A stretch of DNA of 64,000 bases from Paenibacillus cisolokensis (GTDB taxonomy: Bacteria; Bacillota; Bacilli; Paenibacillales; Paenibacillaceae), in assembly GCF_018403665.1 (NCBI RefSeq), contig NZ_BOVJ01000081.1, positions 1 to 64,000 of the forward strand, read 5' to 3'. The notes under the pieces were generated by a model, which saw only the letters and a program-made list of their open reading frames with translations, was not told the DNA's origin and ran no database searches. Within the stretch, counting starts at the first letter, position 1. Every line of letters starts with the position of its first letter. The translations under genes were made by a program, and so were the position numbers. Positions 1-8,758 of this stretch are shown here, piece after piece.

Positions 1-218
1 CCGCATTGCGCCGCATGGCGGCCAGGGCGGGGTGGTCGGAGTCGTTCTACGGCACGCAGCAGCGGTTCCTTGTGGAGAACGGCATTCTGGAAGCGCTGCG
101 CGACCATGACGGAACCGATCCGTTCGGCGTGACGGCCAGGCGGAATCGGGCCATTCGCCAGCTGCTGCTGAGCGATGCGATGAGCGAAGCGTTCAAGGTG
201 CTCGTTCTTCGCCGCTAA
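1..218 (+). CDS. C-terminal end of a MidA-family SAM-dependent methyltransferase (5' end outside window)
   Basis: The reading frame is open from the window edge to a TAA at 216-218. About 71 residues are visible. The pattern of a TQxxFL motif, then a short acidic stretch, then a run ending in EAFKVLVL resembles the C-terminus of the COG1565/MidA methyltransferases, which in other systems methylate respiratory complex I assembly partners. The catalytic SAM-binding part lies outside the window, so only family membership is inferred. It converges on the next gene and both share the hairpin at 234-259. Confidence 0.6.
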   Translation, partial: ALRRMAARAGWSESFYGTQQRFLVENGILEALRDHDGTDPFGVTARRNRAIRQLLLSDAMSEAFKVLVLRR

Positions 219-233
219 AGCGGTTCGACAACA

Positions 234-259
234 AAACAGCCGGGGCGTCCCGGCTGTTT
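234..259. terminator. Bidirectional intrinsic terminator
   Basis: A perfect 11-bp stem (AAACAGCCGGG / CCCGGCTGTTT) with a GCGT loop. The A-start and T-end make it work on either strand, and it lies between two convergent genes. Confidence 0.85.
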
Positions 260-347
260 CGGTTTCCTTATGTTTCTCCCGTCCAAGGCGCAGAAGCCGA
301 TTGCGCTTGGGTCCAAGTATACGTCGTAACGGTTTTCGCCCCCGCTC

Positions 348-583
348 CTAGAAGGGAAGCCCCATCTCGAAAACGGTCCAGTACGTAAAGCCCAGAAACG
401 ACAGGACCATATAAGCCCAAAAATCGTCAGGTAAGTACGTTCGGAAAAATTCAAATATCCCAACAGGACGAACACGGCCGTTTGGACAAAGAACAGGATG
501 GCCATCTCGATCATATGTCCTGCAAATGCCATAAGACCGATAACCAGCGTCCAGAAGCCGAGTACCCGAAACATGCGCGCCAT
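348..583 (-). CDS. DUF2626 family small membrane protein (YqgY-like), frameshifted in this sequence
   Basis: ATG at 583 follows a strong GAGAGGGGG ribosome binding site. The N-terminal 56 residues (MARMFRVLGFWTLVIGLMAF...) match the DUF2626/YqgY family of about 78 residues with several hydrophobic helices. The frame then breaks: the C run at 416-418 (GGG in the gene) is one base short. Adding one G restores AYMVLSFLGFTYWTVFEMG and a stop at 348, giving 78 aa, the usual family length. Without repair the frame reads through to 215 with an unrelated tail. The function of the family is unknown. The break is more likely a sequencing deletion than a real pseudogene. Confidence 0.75.
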
Positions 584-628
584 GTATTCATCCCCCTCTC
601 GTCAATCATCCACCCAAACACTATTGAC

Positions 629-658
629 ATTATAACCGTTCGGGGCAAAGCCTGTAAA
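629..658 (-). promoter_or_regulatory. Sigma-A promoter for the DUF2626 gene
   Basis: On the minus strand, TTTACA (653-658) and TATAAT (629-634) are separated by 18 bp, about 45 bp upstream of the start codon. Confidence 0.6.
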
Positions 659-875
659 CCTTTTGCTATGACGAATTTCGTCGACGCCGGACTTGCCGCT
701 GCCGCAGATATCCGCAGCTTGCCTCCGTCCTCTCCAGTTTGCGCCGTTTGGAGCGAAAACATGTATGAGCCCTGTGAAATTTGGATATACATTTTAGTAT
801 CCGATAGATTCTATGAACTCTACCAAGGGCATAGAGATAAAGTAAGCGCCTTTTACGTGAGGAGGTTATTGTAGT

Positions 876-1522
876 ATGACAGCAGTGAGACAGGATGCGT
901 GGAGCCCGGACGACGATTTGATTCTCGCCGAGGTGACGCTGCGGCATATTCGCGAGGGAAGCACACAACTCGCGGCATTCGAGGAGGTGGGGGAACGGAT
1001 CGGGCGAACCTCCGCCGCTTGCGGATTCCGGTGGAACAGCTGCGTCCGCAAACGGTACGAGGAAGCGATTCAGCTGGCCAAGCAGCAGCGGCAAAAACGC
1101 AACTATATGAAAAACAGTCCTATTCGCCGGTGTCTCAAGTATCTGCCCTGTCCCTGATGGAAGGGGAGGAGAAGGGGGGCAAAGGGGACGCCTTCTCTGA
1201 AGAGGGCTTGTCAATCGATGCGGTTATCCGTTTCTTGCGGCAATGGAAATCGACGTATGCGGAACTTACCCGCCAAATCCGGATGCTGGAGAAAGAGTTG
1301 AAAGAAAAAGAGGAACTGGTAAGCGAGCTTCGCGAAGAGAACGAGCGGTTGACCAACGAGATAAATAACGCCCAGACCGATTACCGTACCGTCAATGACG
1401 ATTACAAAACGCTCATTCAGATTATGGACCGGGCGCGGCGGCTGGCTGTGCTGACGGATGAAGAAGATGCGAAGGCCCGCTTCAAGATGGACGCGAACGG
1501 TAATTTGGAGCGAATCGAGTAA
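876..1522 (+). CDS. rsfA: RsfA-family prespore-type transcription regulator, frameshifted in this sequence
   Basis: ATG at 876 follows GAGGAGG. Residues 1-80 form the Myb/SANT-like DNA-binding domain of the RsfA/YlbO family ([20 protein letters not shown], then AACGFRWNS). The frame breaks in an A5 run at 1110-1114; one extra A joins it to a C-terminal half containing a long coiled coil rich in KELKEKEEL-type heptads. The repaired protein has 215 aa, close to family length. In B. subtilis RsfA is a sigma-F-dependent regulator that tunes sigma-F/G genes in the forespore, and YlbO sits near panE as here. The role is inferred from the family. Confidence 0.82.
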
Positions 1523-1692
1523 CGTGCGATCGTGTCGCCCGGACGGGAACGGGCCAGGCACAGCCAGCGCGCGCCGGCAACGGCGCGCGTTTTGCGTTTT
1601 TGTCCGCCGCTCGCAGCCTGCCTGCCGTTCTGCTACAATGGCAGCATAGCCGCTTTCGGGCAAGCGGAGCAGAGAGCCAAGGAGGAAAGCGC

Positions 1693-2682
1693 ATGGAATT
1701 TCATATCGTGGGAGGCGGCTCGATCGGTCTGCTGTACGCGGCGAGACTGGCGCTCGCCGGTTACCCGGCAACGGTATGGACGCGAACGGAAGAGCAGGCG
1801 GCGGAATTGAACCGCTGCGGCATCCGGCTGGAGGCGGGGGATGCGGCGAGACAGGCCGCCGTCCGTGCGGCCCCCTTGTCGGAAGCGGCGGCGACCGGAC
1901 CGGATCAATGCGCAAGCCGGACGGTGCTGCTCGCCGTCAAGCAGCCGCAGCTGACGCCGGAGCTGCTCGGGCTTGCGGGACGGTTGGCGCAACCCGGCGC
2001 GGCGGTTTTATGCCTGCAGAACGGCATCGGCCATCTTGAGCGGATCGCCGCGGCGATGCCGGATGCCGACGTATACGCCGCCGTCACGACGGAAGGCGCC
2101 CGCAAGCTCGCACCGGCGGTCGTCCGCCATACCGGAGCGGGCGAGCTGTGGTTCGGGCCGGCGGCGCGGAATGCCCGGCCAGGGGGCGCCTCGGGCGGCG
2201 CAGATGGCCGCCATGCGCAAGCGGATGGCGAAAATGGGCGCCATTCGCAAAATTTGTTGCTTTTCGCCTTGAAAAAGGCAGGAATTGATGCCTATCTGTC
2301 GAATGACATCCATAACCGGATCTATGCGAAATTGTTGCTGAATGCGGTGATCAATCCGCTGACTGCGATTTACGGGGTGCGCAACGGCGCTTTGCCGGAA
2401 GATCCCGCCAGACTCCGTCTCATGCTCGCGCTTCACAAGGAAACGGAGGAGGTTCTGCGCGCGGCGGGAATGGCGCCGTCGGAAGACGGTTGGAAGCGTC
2501 TTCTGGACGTATGCGCAAGTACGTCGGCAAACGTGTCGTCCATGCTGGCCGACATCCGGGCCGGAAGGCGCACGGAAATCGACTGGATCAACGGAGGCGT
2601 ATCGGCGCTGGCCAGGAAAGCCGGGCTGTCGTCTCCGCTCAATGACGCGATGGTAACGCTGGTGAAAGCGTTGGAACAATAG
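1693..2682 (+). CDS. panE: 2-dehydropantoate 2-reductase (ketopantoate reductase)
   Basis: Reduces ketopantoate to pantoate with NADPH in the cytosol, a step toward coenzyme A. The start ATG 1693 is preceded by AAGGAGG; an in-frame upstream ATG has no such site. The 329-residue protein begins with a Rossmann motif GGGSIG (residues 7-12), contains the KLLLNAVINPLTAIYG helix of the C-terminal ApbA/PanE domain, and ends with the usual EIDWINGG motif. A Gly/Ala/His-rich loop around residues 158-184 is longer than in typical homologues. Neighbouring placement beside an rsfA/ylbO-like gene resembles the Bacillus ylbO-ylbQ area. Confidence 0.9.
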   Translation: MEFHIVGGGSIGLLYAARLALAGYPATVWTRTEEQAAELNRCGIRLEAGDAARQAAVRAAPLSEAAATGPDQCASRTVLLAVKQPQLTPELLGLAGRLAQPGAAVLCLQNGIGHLERIAAAMPDADVYAAVTTEGARKLAPAVVRHTGAGELWFGPAARNARPGGASGGADGRHAQADGENGRHSQNLLLFALKKAGIDAYLSNDIHNRIYAKLLLNAVINPLTAIYGVRNGALPEDPARLRLMLALHKETEEVLRAAGMAPSEDGWKRLLDVCASTSANVSSMLADIRAGRRTEIDWINGGVSALARKAGLSSPLNDAMVTLVKALEQ

Positions 2683-2701
2683 ACGGGAGGGACGGGCGAA
2701 C

Positions 2702-3102
2702 TTGGACTGGATAGTGAAGAACGTCAATTATTTGTACGCGGTTCTGGCGGTGGCGCCGGTCATCCCGTTCGCTCTCGTTTATTATATCTACGGCGCGTTT
2801 GTGAAAGACCGCAAAAAAGCGTTCCGTATGGCCATGGATGTTACGACGGGGCTGCTTATCGGCTGCGTTGCGGTTCTGTTTGACAAAATTTTCAACAGCG
2901 GGTTCGGTCTGTACGGCATCATGCTCGTCATGCTGCTTGGCGGCGGACTGCTCGGCAATTTGCAGTTCCGGAAACGGGGCGCCGTCAACGTAAAGCATAT
3001 CGTGAAAGTTGTCTGGCGGCTCGGTTTTTCGCCATGAGTCTGCTTTATGTCGTGCTGATGTGCATCGGCCTCGGCCAAACCTTGATCGCAACCGTATACT
3101 AA
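2702..3102 (+). CDS. DUF3397 family integral membrane protein, frameshifted in this sequence
   Basis: TTG start at 2702, 19 bp after panE, with a GGGAGGGACGGG site. Three or four hydrophobic segments are visible (around residues 10-30, 45-62, 70-85, and the C-terminus). The uninterrupted frame stops at 3037 after WRLGFSP. Adding one T to the T5 run at 3025-3029 continues into a last membrane helix (MSLLYVVLMCIGLGQTLI) with a stop at 3100-3102, giving about 133 aa, normal for DUF3397. This family is commonly found between panE and bshC in Bacillales. Function unknown. Confidence 0.7.
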
Positions 3103-3165
3103 TGAATAATGCAATGAACGTCAGATTCGGCGACTCTTTCGCGTCCAAAGGGTCGTCGATTCGTT

Positions 3166-3194
3166 TTGACGGTCAACACCGCATTGTGTACAAT
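3166..3194 (+). promoter_or_regulatory. Sigma-A promoter for bshC
   Basis: TTGACG (3166-3171), 17-bp spacer, TACAAT (3189-3194), with a TGTG just before the -10 that could act as an extended element. Confidence 0.7.
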
Positions 3195-3262
3195 TTAAAG
3201 CAGGTTTTAGCGCCAATGGGTTTCATTGACTATACAGGATACAGAGCAGGAGGTTCTGGCTG

Positions 3263-4935
3263 TTGACCATAAAATGGGAAACCTACAATTGGCCGGGAGG
3301 ACAGCCGCTGGCCGAAGCCTATCGGCTACGGACAGATCCCGCCGTGCTGGAGTTGTTCGGCGCCCATCCGCTGGACGCGGAAGGATGGACGCAAAGATTG
3401 GAGCGGCTGCGCTCGCATGCCGATAAGCGGGCCGACATCCGGAAAGTCGCGGAGGCACTGCGCGCCTATAATGCCCGTTTCGATGCGCCGGAAGCGGTGG
3501 CGAACAATATCGACGCGCTGGCCGAAGGCGCTCCGGCCATCGTCGGCGGGCAGCAGGCCGGATTGTGGACCGGACAGCTGCTTGTCATCCACAAGGCGGT
3601 GACGGTCATCCAAGCCGCCCGTGCGGCTGCCGGCCGCCTCGGCCGTCCGGTCGTGCCGGTGTTCTGGATCGCCGGCGAGGATCACGATTGGGACGAGGCG
3701 AATCACGCTTATGTGCCGGGCGGCGATCTGGAGCCGCGGAAGATCGCCATTCCCCGGCCCGCCGGGGCGCGCACGTCTGTGAGCCGGACGATCGTCGACG
3801 CCGGCGCGTGGGACCGGGCGCTGGCGGAATTGTCGGATACGCTGCCCGATTCCGAGTTCAAGCTCGAATTATTGGAGCGGCTTGGATATGCCTCCCGCCG
3901 GTCCGCTACGCTGTCCGAGCTGTTCGCCGACGTGCTGACCTGGCTGTTCGGCCGCGAAGGTCTCGTCCTGCTCGATGCCGACGATCCGGCGCTGCGCCGA
4001 CTGGAAGCGCCGATGTTCCGGCGCCTCATCGAGCAGGGCGACAGCCTCGCCGCGGCCTACGCGTCGGCGGCCGAACGGGTGAAGCTTGCGGGATACGGCA
4101 TTCAGGCGGACGTCGTGCGGGACAGCGCGAACTTGTTCCTGTTCAGAACCGATGAACCGGAACGCGGCGGACACGAAGCGTCCGCCGGCGAGCGTACGCT
4201 GCTGTTCCGGCGCAACGGCCGCTTCGAAGACCGGCGGGGCTTTCCGGTAGCCGGGTTCGACGAGTTGCTGCGCATGGCGGATGAGCGGCCGGAGCTGTTC
4301 AGCAACAACGTGCTGACGCGGCCGCTCATGCAGGATTATGTCCTTCCGGTTCTCGCCGCCGTGCTCGGACCGGCCGAGATTGCGTACTGGGCGCTGACCG
4401 GCGAAGCGTTCGCGCTGCTTGATATGGCGATGCCGATTATCGTGCCCCGGCAGTCGTATACGCTCGTGGAGGGAGCGATTGCGAAGCATATCGGCAAGTA
4501 CGGGTTCACCTTCGACGAGATTGTGAACCGCTTCGAGGCGAAAAAGCGGAATGGCTCGCCCGCCATGACGAGCTTGACATTGAGGGGCGGTTCGCCGAAG
4601 CGCGGCGGCGGTTTGCGGAAATATACGGTCCCGTGCTGCAGCTTGCGTCCGCCGTCGATCCGGGGCTGACGCAGCTTGGCGAGACGAACCGGCGCAAAAT
4701 TATGGAGCAGATCGATTATATGGAAGCGCGGACGATCGATGCCCGCAACAGGCGGTTCGAAACGGTTGTCCGCCGGCTGGACCGGATGGCGAGGGCGATT
4801 GTGCCGCTCGGGAAACCGCAGGAGCGGGTCATCAATATGACCGCCTACTGGAACCGTTACGGAAGAGATTGGCTGGACGCGCTGCTGCGGCTGCCGTTTG
4901 AGCCGTGCGCCAGCCATCGTATCGTATACTTATAG
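3263..4935 (+). CDS. bshC: Bacillithiol biosynthesis cysteine-adding enzyme BshC, frameshifted in this sequence
   Basis: BshC attaches cysteine to GlcN-malate as the last step of bacillithiol synthesis, the main low-molecular-weight thiol of many Bacillota. TTG 3263 follows CAGGAGG. The family motifs GGQQAGLWTGQLL (about residue 94) and VFWIAGEDHDWDEANH (about residue 132) are clear. The frame breaks at an A5 run (4541-4545); one extra A gives EAKKAEWLARHDELDIEG and continues through LTQLGETNRRK and KPQERVIN to the stop at 4935. The repaired length of 557 aa suits the family (about 540). It lies just upstream of the dcw cluster, as yllA does in Bacillus. Confidence 0.88.
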
Positions 4936-4972
4936 GCCGCATTGCTAATTTGCGAGGAAAGGTTGTGACAAA

Positions 4973-6241
4973 ATGAGCGCAGCAGCGAAAAGCGAAAGCG
5001 TCATTCGCGATATCGGACTTGCGCCGGAAGGTCGCTTGAAAATCGAATGGGTGCAGGCGCATATGCCCGTACTGAACCGGATTCGGGAAAAATTCGAAAA
5101 GGAGCAGCCGTTTAAAGGACTGAAAGTGGCGATCTCGCTCCATCTGGAAGCGAAGACCGCTTATTTGGCCAAAGTGGTGAAGGCGGGCGGCGCCGAAGTG
5201 GCGATAACGGGCAGCAATCCGCTGTCTACCCAGGACGACGTATGCGCGGCTCTGGTGGAAGACGGCATTACGGTGTTCGCCAAGTACAATCCCGATCCGC
5301 AGGAATATAAAGAGCTGCTGATCAAAACATTGGAGACGAAGCCGGATTTGATCATCGACGACGGCGGCGACCTGGTAACGATTCTGCATTCGGAGCGGCG
5401 GGATCTGCTTCCGAATATCCGCGGCGGCGCCGAAGAGACGACGACCGGCATTCTCCGGCTAAAGGCGATGGAGAAAGAAGGCTCCCTGCAGTTTCCGATG
5501 GTGGCGGTCAACGACGCGTTCTGCAAATATTTGTTCGACAACCGCTACGGCACCGGGCAGTCGGTATGGGACGGCATTAACCGGACGACCAATCTGGTCG
5601 TCGCAGGCAAGACGGTCGTCGTCGTCGGATACGGCTGGTGCGGCAAAGGCGTGGCGATGCGGGCCAAAGGGCTTGGCGCCAACGTCATCGTCACCGAGGT
5701 CGACGCGATCAAGGCGGTTGAGGCGTACATGGACGGCTTCCGCGTCATGCCGATGATGGAAGCGGCCAAAATCGGCGATTATTTCGTGACCGTAACCGGC
5801 AACCGCGATGTCATTCGCGGCGAGCACTACAAGGTGATGAAGGACGGCGCGATCTTGTCGAACGCCGGCCATTTCGACGTCGAAGTGAACAAGCCGGAGC
5901 TGGCCGCGCTTTCGTCCGAAGTGCGCACCGTTCGCCGCAATATCGAAGAGTACCGGCTCAAGGACGGGCGCAGCATCTATGTGTTGGCGGAAGGCCGCCT
6001 CGTCAACCTGGCGGCGGGAGACGGACATCCGGCCGAAATTATGGATATGACGTTCGCGCTGCAGGCGATGTCGCTCCAATACGTGAACGAACGCTACAAG
6101 GAAATCGGCAGCAAAGTGGTCAACGTTCCCTACGAGCTCGACGAGCAGGTCGCACGCCTGAAGCTGGAATCGCTCGGCATCGGCATCGACACGTTGACCG
6201 ACGAACAAAAGGCCTATCTGGACAGCTGGACCGAGCATTAG
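4973..6241 (+). CDS. ahcY: Adenosylhomocysteinase (S-adenosylhomocysteine hydrolase)
   Basis: Splits S-adenosylhomocysteine reversibly into adenosine and homocysteine using bound NAD+, clearing the inhibitor left by methyltransferases. The ATG follows GAGGAAAGG. The 422-residue protein has the substrate domain ([28 protein letters not shown]), the NAD-binding Rossmann motif [11 protein letters not shown] (about residue 219) and NAGHFDVEV. It ends at ...YLDSWTEH and so lacks the C-terminal KPxHYRY segment of eukaryotic-type enzymes, as in archaeal and thermophile forms. Many Bacilli instead use a nucleosidase plus LuxS route, so this gene implies a direct SAH recycling route here. Confidence 0.93.
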   Translation: MSAAAKSESVIRDIGLAPEGRLKIEWVQAHMPVLNRIREKFEKEQPFKGLKVAISLHLEAKTAYLAKVVKAGGAEVAITGSNPLSTQDDVCAALVEDGITVFAKYNPDPQEYKELLIKTLETKPDLIIDDGGDLVTILHSERRDLLPNIRGGAEETTTGILRLKAMEKEGSLQFPMVAVNDAFCKYLFDNRYGTGQSVWDGINRTTNLVVAGKTVVVVGYGWCGKGVAMRAKGLGANVIVTEVDAIKAVEAYMDGFRVMPMMEAAKIGDYFVTVTGNRDVIRGEHYKVMKDGAILSNAGHFDVEVNKPELAALSSEVRTVRRNIEEYRLKDGRSIYVLAEGRLVNLAAGDGHPAEIMDMTFALQAMSLQYVNERYKEIGSKVVNVPYELDEQVARLKLESLGIGIDTLTDEQKAYLDSWTEH

Positions 6242-6247
6242 GACAAA

Positions 6248-6268
6248 CGGCGGGGCTGCGCCCCGCCG
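6248..6268 (+). terminator. GC-rich hairpin after ahcY
   Basis: Perfect 8-bp stem CGGCGGGG / CCCCGCCG with a CTGCG loop, 7 bp after the ahcY stop. There is no T tract, so it may only stabilise the mRNA end. Confidence 0.45.
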
Positions 6269-6289
6269 TGCGAATCCGTTTCATGTAAT

Positions 6290-6335
6290 AAAGCACCTTC
6301 AGTTCCACTTCAACGTGGTTCCGAAGGTGCTTTTT
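6290..6335. terminator. Bidirectional intrinsic terminator between ahcY and the small minus-strand gene
   Basis: Outer stem AAAGCACCTTC / GAAGGTGCTTT followed by TTTTTG, with an inner CCAC/GTGG hairpin. It lies between two convergent genes. Confidence 0.85.
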
Positions 6336-6363
6336 GTTTGGTTCTCCATTGTTTTCCTCCGCT

Positions 6364-6627
6364 TTAATGAACGGGCGTCCGCTTGCCCGCTTCGCTTCGC
6401 GCGGCAGACAGCCGGCAGGCATGCCGGATCGCGGCGGTGCGCGCCAATTTGCGCAAATCCTGCTCTCCGCAGCACAAGAGCTCCGGATCGCCCGACAACT
6501 CCAGGAGCGCGCCGATGCTGGCATGTTCGGCATCGGCATCGTTGCCGAGCAAGTAATGGGCGATTTGATAGCAGTAATGCTCCAGCGATCGCAGCCGCTC
6601 CACCTTGGCAGCAAGCGTTGGACTCAT
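6364..6627 (-). CDS. Small hypothetical protein with sigma-factor region-2-like sequence
   Basis: An 87-residue reading frame with ATG at 6627 and an AGAGGGGG site about 11 bp upstream. The stretch LRSLEHYCYQIAHYLLGNDADAEHAS resembles the start of ECF sigma factor region 2 (CYRIAYYLLxDxxxAEEA type), but there is no region 4, so it cannot be a complete sigma factor. A second cysteine pair (LLCCGEQ) lies mid-protein. It is divergent from mraZ and convergent with ahcY. I recognise no assigned function; it could be a regulator, an anti-sigma-like decoy or a relic. Confidence 0.6.
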   Translation of the reverse strand: MSPTLAAKVERLRSLEHYCYQIAHYLLGNDADAEHASIGALLELSGDPELLCCGEQDLRKLARTAAIRHACRLSAARSEAGKRTPVH

Positions 6628-6808
6628 AGCAAAACAACCCCCTCTTTCTGCTGACGCCCCGCCCCCGGGAGGCGCCGATATCCCAACAATAGCCGATAAT
6701 TGTATCCAAGTCGTTTCAAAATCGTAACAATTTACCCGATAAATTAAATTTCTTAAAAAGAGCCGAAAGAGAAGGAATTTTATTTTAGGTGGCGAATTAT
6801 CTTTTCAG

Positions 6809-6848
6809 AGTGGTGGAAAGTGGGACGAAGTGGGGAATTTGGGGGAAG
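6809..6848 (+). promoter_or_regulatory. MraZ operator: tandem 10-bp TGGG/GTGG repeats
   Basis: GTGG occurs at 6810, 6820 and 6830 at exact 10-bp spacing, followed by TGGGGG at 6840, just upstream of the mraZ start. MraZ proteins are known to bind three or four such direct repeats at the dcw promoter, so this is the expected autoregulatory site. Confidence 0.75.
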
Positions 6849-6862
6849 GAGTGGACCGGCCG

Positions 6863-7300
6863 ATGTTCATGGGCGAATATCAGCACAGCATTGACGATAA
6901 AGGCCGGCTCATCATTCCTTCCAAGTTCCGCGAATCGCTTGGCGCGCGGTTCGTCGTCACCCGCGGTCTTGACAACTGTCTGTTTGTATATCCGATGGAA
7001 GAGTGGAGCCTTCTGGAACAAAAGCTCAAATCGCTGCCGCTTATGAAATCGGACGCTCGCGCCTTCACCCGTTTTTTCTTTTCCGGGGCGACGGAATGCG
7101 AGCTGGACAAGCAGGGCAGGATCAATGTGCCGAACCACCTGCGTGAATACGCGAAGCTGGACAAAGAGTGCATGGTGCTCGGCGTTTCAAACCGCGTTGA
7201 GATTTGGAGCAAAGAAACATGGGCACAATACTATCAACAATCGGAAGAGACGTTCAATGAAATTGCCGAGAAGTTGGTCGATTTCGATTTTAACTTCTAG
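6863..7300 (+). CDS. mraZ: Transcriptional regulator MraZ
   Basis: First gene of the dcw cluster. ATG 6863 ([16 protein letters not shown]) is chosen over an in-frame upstream start because it gives the family N-terminus and 145 aa, the usual length. The two SpoVT-AbrB-like half domains are visible with their DKGR and DKQGRI motifs (about residues 12 and 83). MraZ forms a ring-shaped oligomer and represses its own operon by binding the tandem repeats at 6809-6848, which overlap the region just before this start. Nothing unusual is seen. Confidence 0.95.
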   Translation: MFMGEYQHSIDDKGRLIIPSKFRESLGARFVVTRGLDNCLFVYPMEEWSLLEQKLKSLPLMKSDARAFTRFFFSGATECELDKQGRINVPNHLREYAKLDKECMVLGVSNRVEIWSKETWAQYYQQSEETFNEIAEKLVDFDFNF

Positions 7301-7330
7301 TTCGCTTTCATCATCAGGGAGGGCTGCCGC

Positions 7331-8293
7331 GTGTTTCAGCACAAGACGGTACTCAGGGAAGAAGCGGTCGACGGCCTGGCCGTCAAGCCTGACGGTATCT
7401 ACGTCGATTGTACGCTCGGGGGAGCGGGGCACAGCGAGCTGATCGCTTCGCGGCTGACATCCGAAGGACGATTGATCGCTCTCGATCAGGACGAATGGGC
7501 CCACGAGCATGCCCGCAGCCGGCTAGCCCCATATTGGGATCGCGTTACGCTCGTAAAAAGCAATTTCAGATTTCTCGAGGAGGCGCTGCGGGGCGCCGGA
7601 GTTCCGGTGAACGGCAGCGGGGTCCCGGCCGTCGACGGCGTTCTGTTCGACCTCGGCGTGTCGAGTCCGCAGCTGGACGAAGCGGAACGCGGCTTCAGCT
7701 ACAATCACGATGCGCCGCTCGATATGCGGATGGACCGCTCTTCCGGATTGACGGCTTACGATATTGTGAACGGCTGGGAGGAGAAGGAGATATCCCGTAT
7801 CCTCCACGTCTACGGCGAAGAGCGGTTTGCCCGATCGATCGCCCGGCGCATCGCGCAAGTCCGGGCGGCAAGGCCGGTCGCGACGACCGGGGAGCTGGCG
7901 GAATTGATCAAAGAAGCGATTCCGGCGGCGGCAAGACGGACCGGGCCGCATCCGGCCAAACGGTCGTTCCAGGCGCTGCGTATTGCGGTTAACGACGAGC
8001 TCGGCGCCGAAGCGGAAGCGCTGGAACAGGCGATCCGCTGCCTCAAGCCGGGAGGGCGCATCGCGGTCATTACGTTCCATTCGCTTGAGGATCGGATTTG
8101 CAAGCAAACCTTTGCCCGATATGCGGGGACGTGCACTTGTCCGCCGGATTTTCCGGTCTGCGTATGCGGCGGCAAAGGCGTGCTGAAACTTGTCAACCGC
8201 AAGCCGATTACCCCAAGCGAGGAAGAGCTGAAAGACAATCCGCGGGCGCGGTCGGCCAAGCTGCGCATCGCCGAAAAACGCGCCGAAGACTGA
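7331..8293 (+). CDS. rsmH: 16S rRNA (cytosine-1402-N4)-methyltransferase RsmH
   Basis: Methylates N4 of C1402 in the decoding centre of 16S rRNA. GTG start at 7331 after GGGAGGG. The 320-residue protein has the SAM motif [11 protein letters not shown] (about residue 26), the family signature [12 protein letters not shown] (about residue 105), DMRMD, and [15 protein letters not shown] CxC...CxC cluster near residues 266-281 is typical of the family. It is 30 bp from mraZ, in the same transcript. Confidence 0.95.
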   Translation: MFQHKTVLREEAVDGLAVKPDGIYVDCTLGGAGHSELIASRLTSEGRLIALDQDEWAHEHARSRLAPYWDRVTLVKSNFRFLEEALRGAGVPVNGSGVPAVDGVLFDLGVSSPQLDEAERGFSYNHDAPLDMRMDRSSGLTAYDIVNGWEEKEISRILHVYGEERFARSIARRIAQVRAARPVATTGELAELIKEAIPAAARRTGPHPAKRSFQALRIAVNDELGAEAEALEQAIRCLKPGGRIAVITFHSLEDRICKQTFARYAGTCTCPPDFPVCVCGGKGVLKLVNRKPITPSEEELKDNPRARSAKLRIAEKRAED

Positions 8294-8346
8294 CGGATAT
8301 ATCGATGTGTAACCAAAGAACGAGTTCATGGGAGGGGAAATGAGCC

Positions 8347-8748
8347 TTGGCTTACAGTAATGGAAATTTGGCGCTGCAGCCGAAACGCAAACCGGAAGAC
8401 CGCGCTGTCGTAAGGGAAAGGAAGAAGATCGTCGTCAAGCGCAAATCGCTGCCGGTACAAGAGAAGCTTCTGTACTTGTTCACGGTGGCGGTATGCGTGA
8501 TCGTGGCCGGGGTCATCATTTTTCGTTATGCCCAAATCTATAAAATGAATTGGGAAATCAAGCAGCTGACGAATCAATATCAGGAGCTGGCTGTCGAAAC
8601 GAAAGAGCTGCGCAAGCAAGTCGAAATGCTGGCCGATCCGGAACGCATTCGCGAGCAGGCGCTGGCGCAAGGGATGGTCGAAGCGGATCAGGCCGGCATT
8701 CCCGTCAAGCCGGATTCGGAGTCCGAGACCGCAGCATCCGCCGAATAG
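8347..8748 (+). CDS. ftsL: Cell division protein FtsL
   Basis: TTG start at 8347 after GGAGGGG. A basic cytoplasmic N-terminus (about 40 residues) leads to one membrane helix (LLYLFTVAVCVIVAGVIIF) and a leucine-zipper-like external coiled coil (EIKQLTNQYQELAVETKELR), the FtsL/DivIC layout. FtsL forms a complex with DivIC and DivIB that activates septal peptidoglycan synthesis. The short acidic tail is unremarkable. The gene is followed 10 bp later by the division transpeptidase gene. Confidence 0.88.
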   Translation: MAYSNGNLALQPKRKPEDRAVVRERKKIVVKRKSLPVQEKLLYLFTVAVCVIVAGVIIFRYAQIYKMNWEIKQLTNQYQELAVETKELRKQVEMLADPERIREQALAQGMVEADQAGIPVKPDSESETAASAE

Positions 8749-8758
8749 GTGACCGGCT

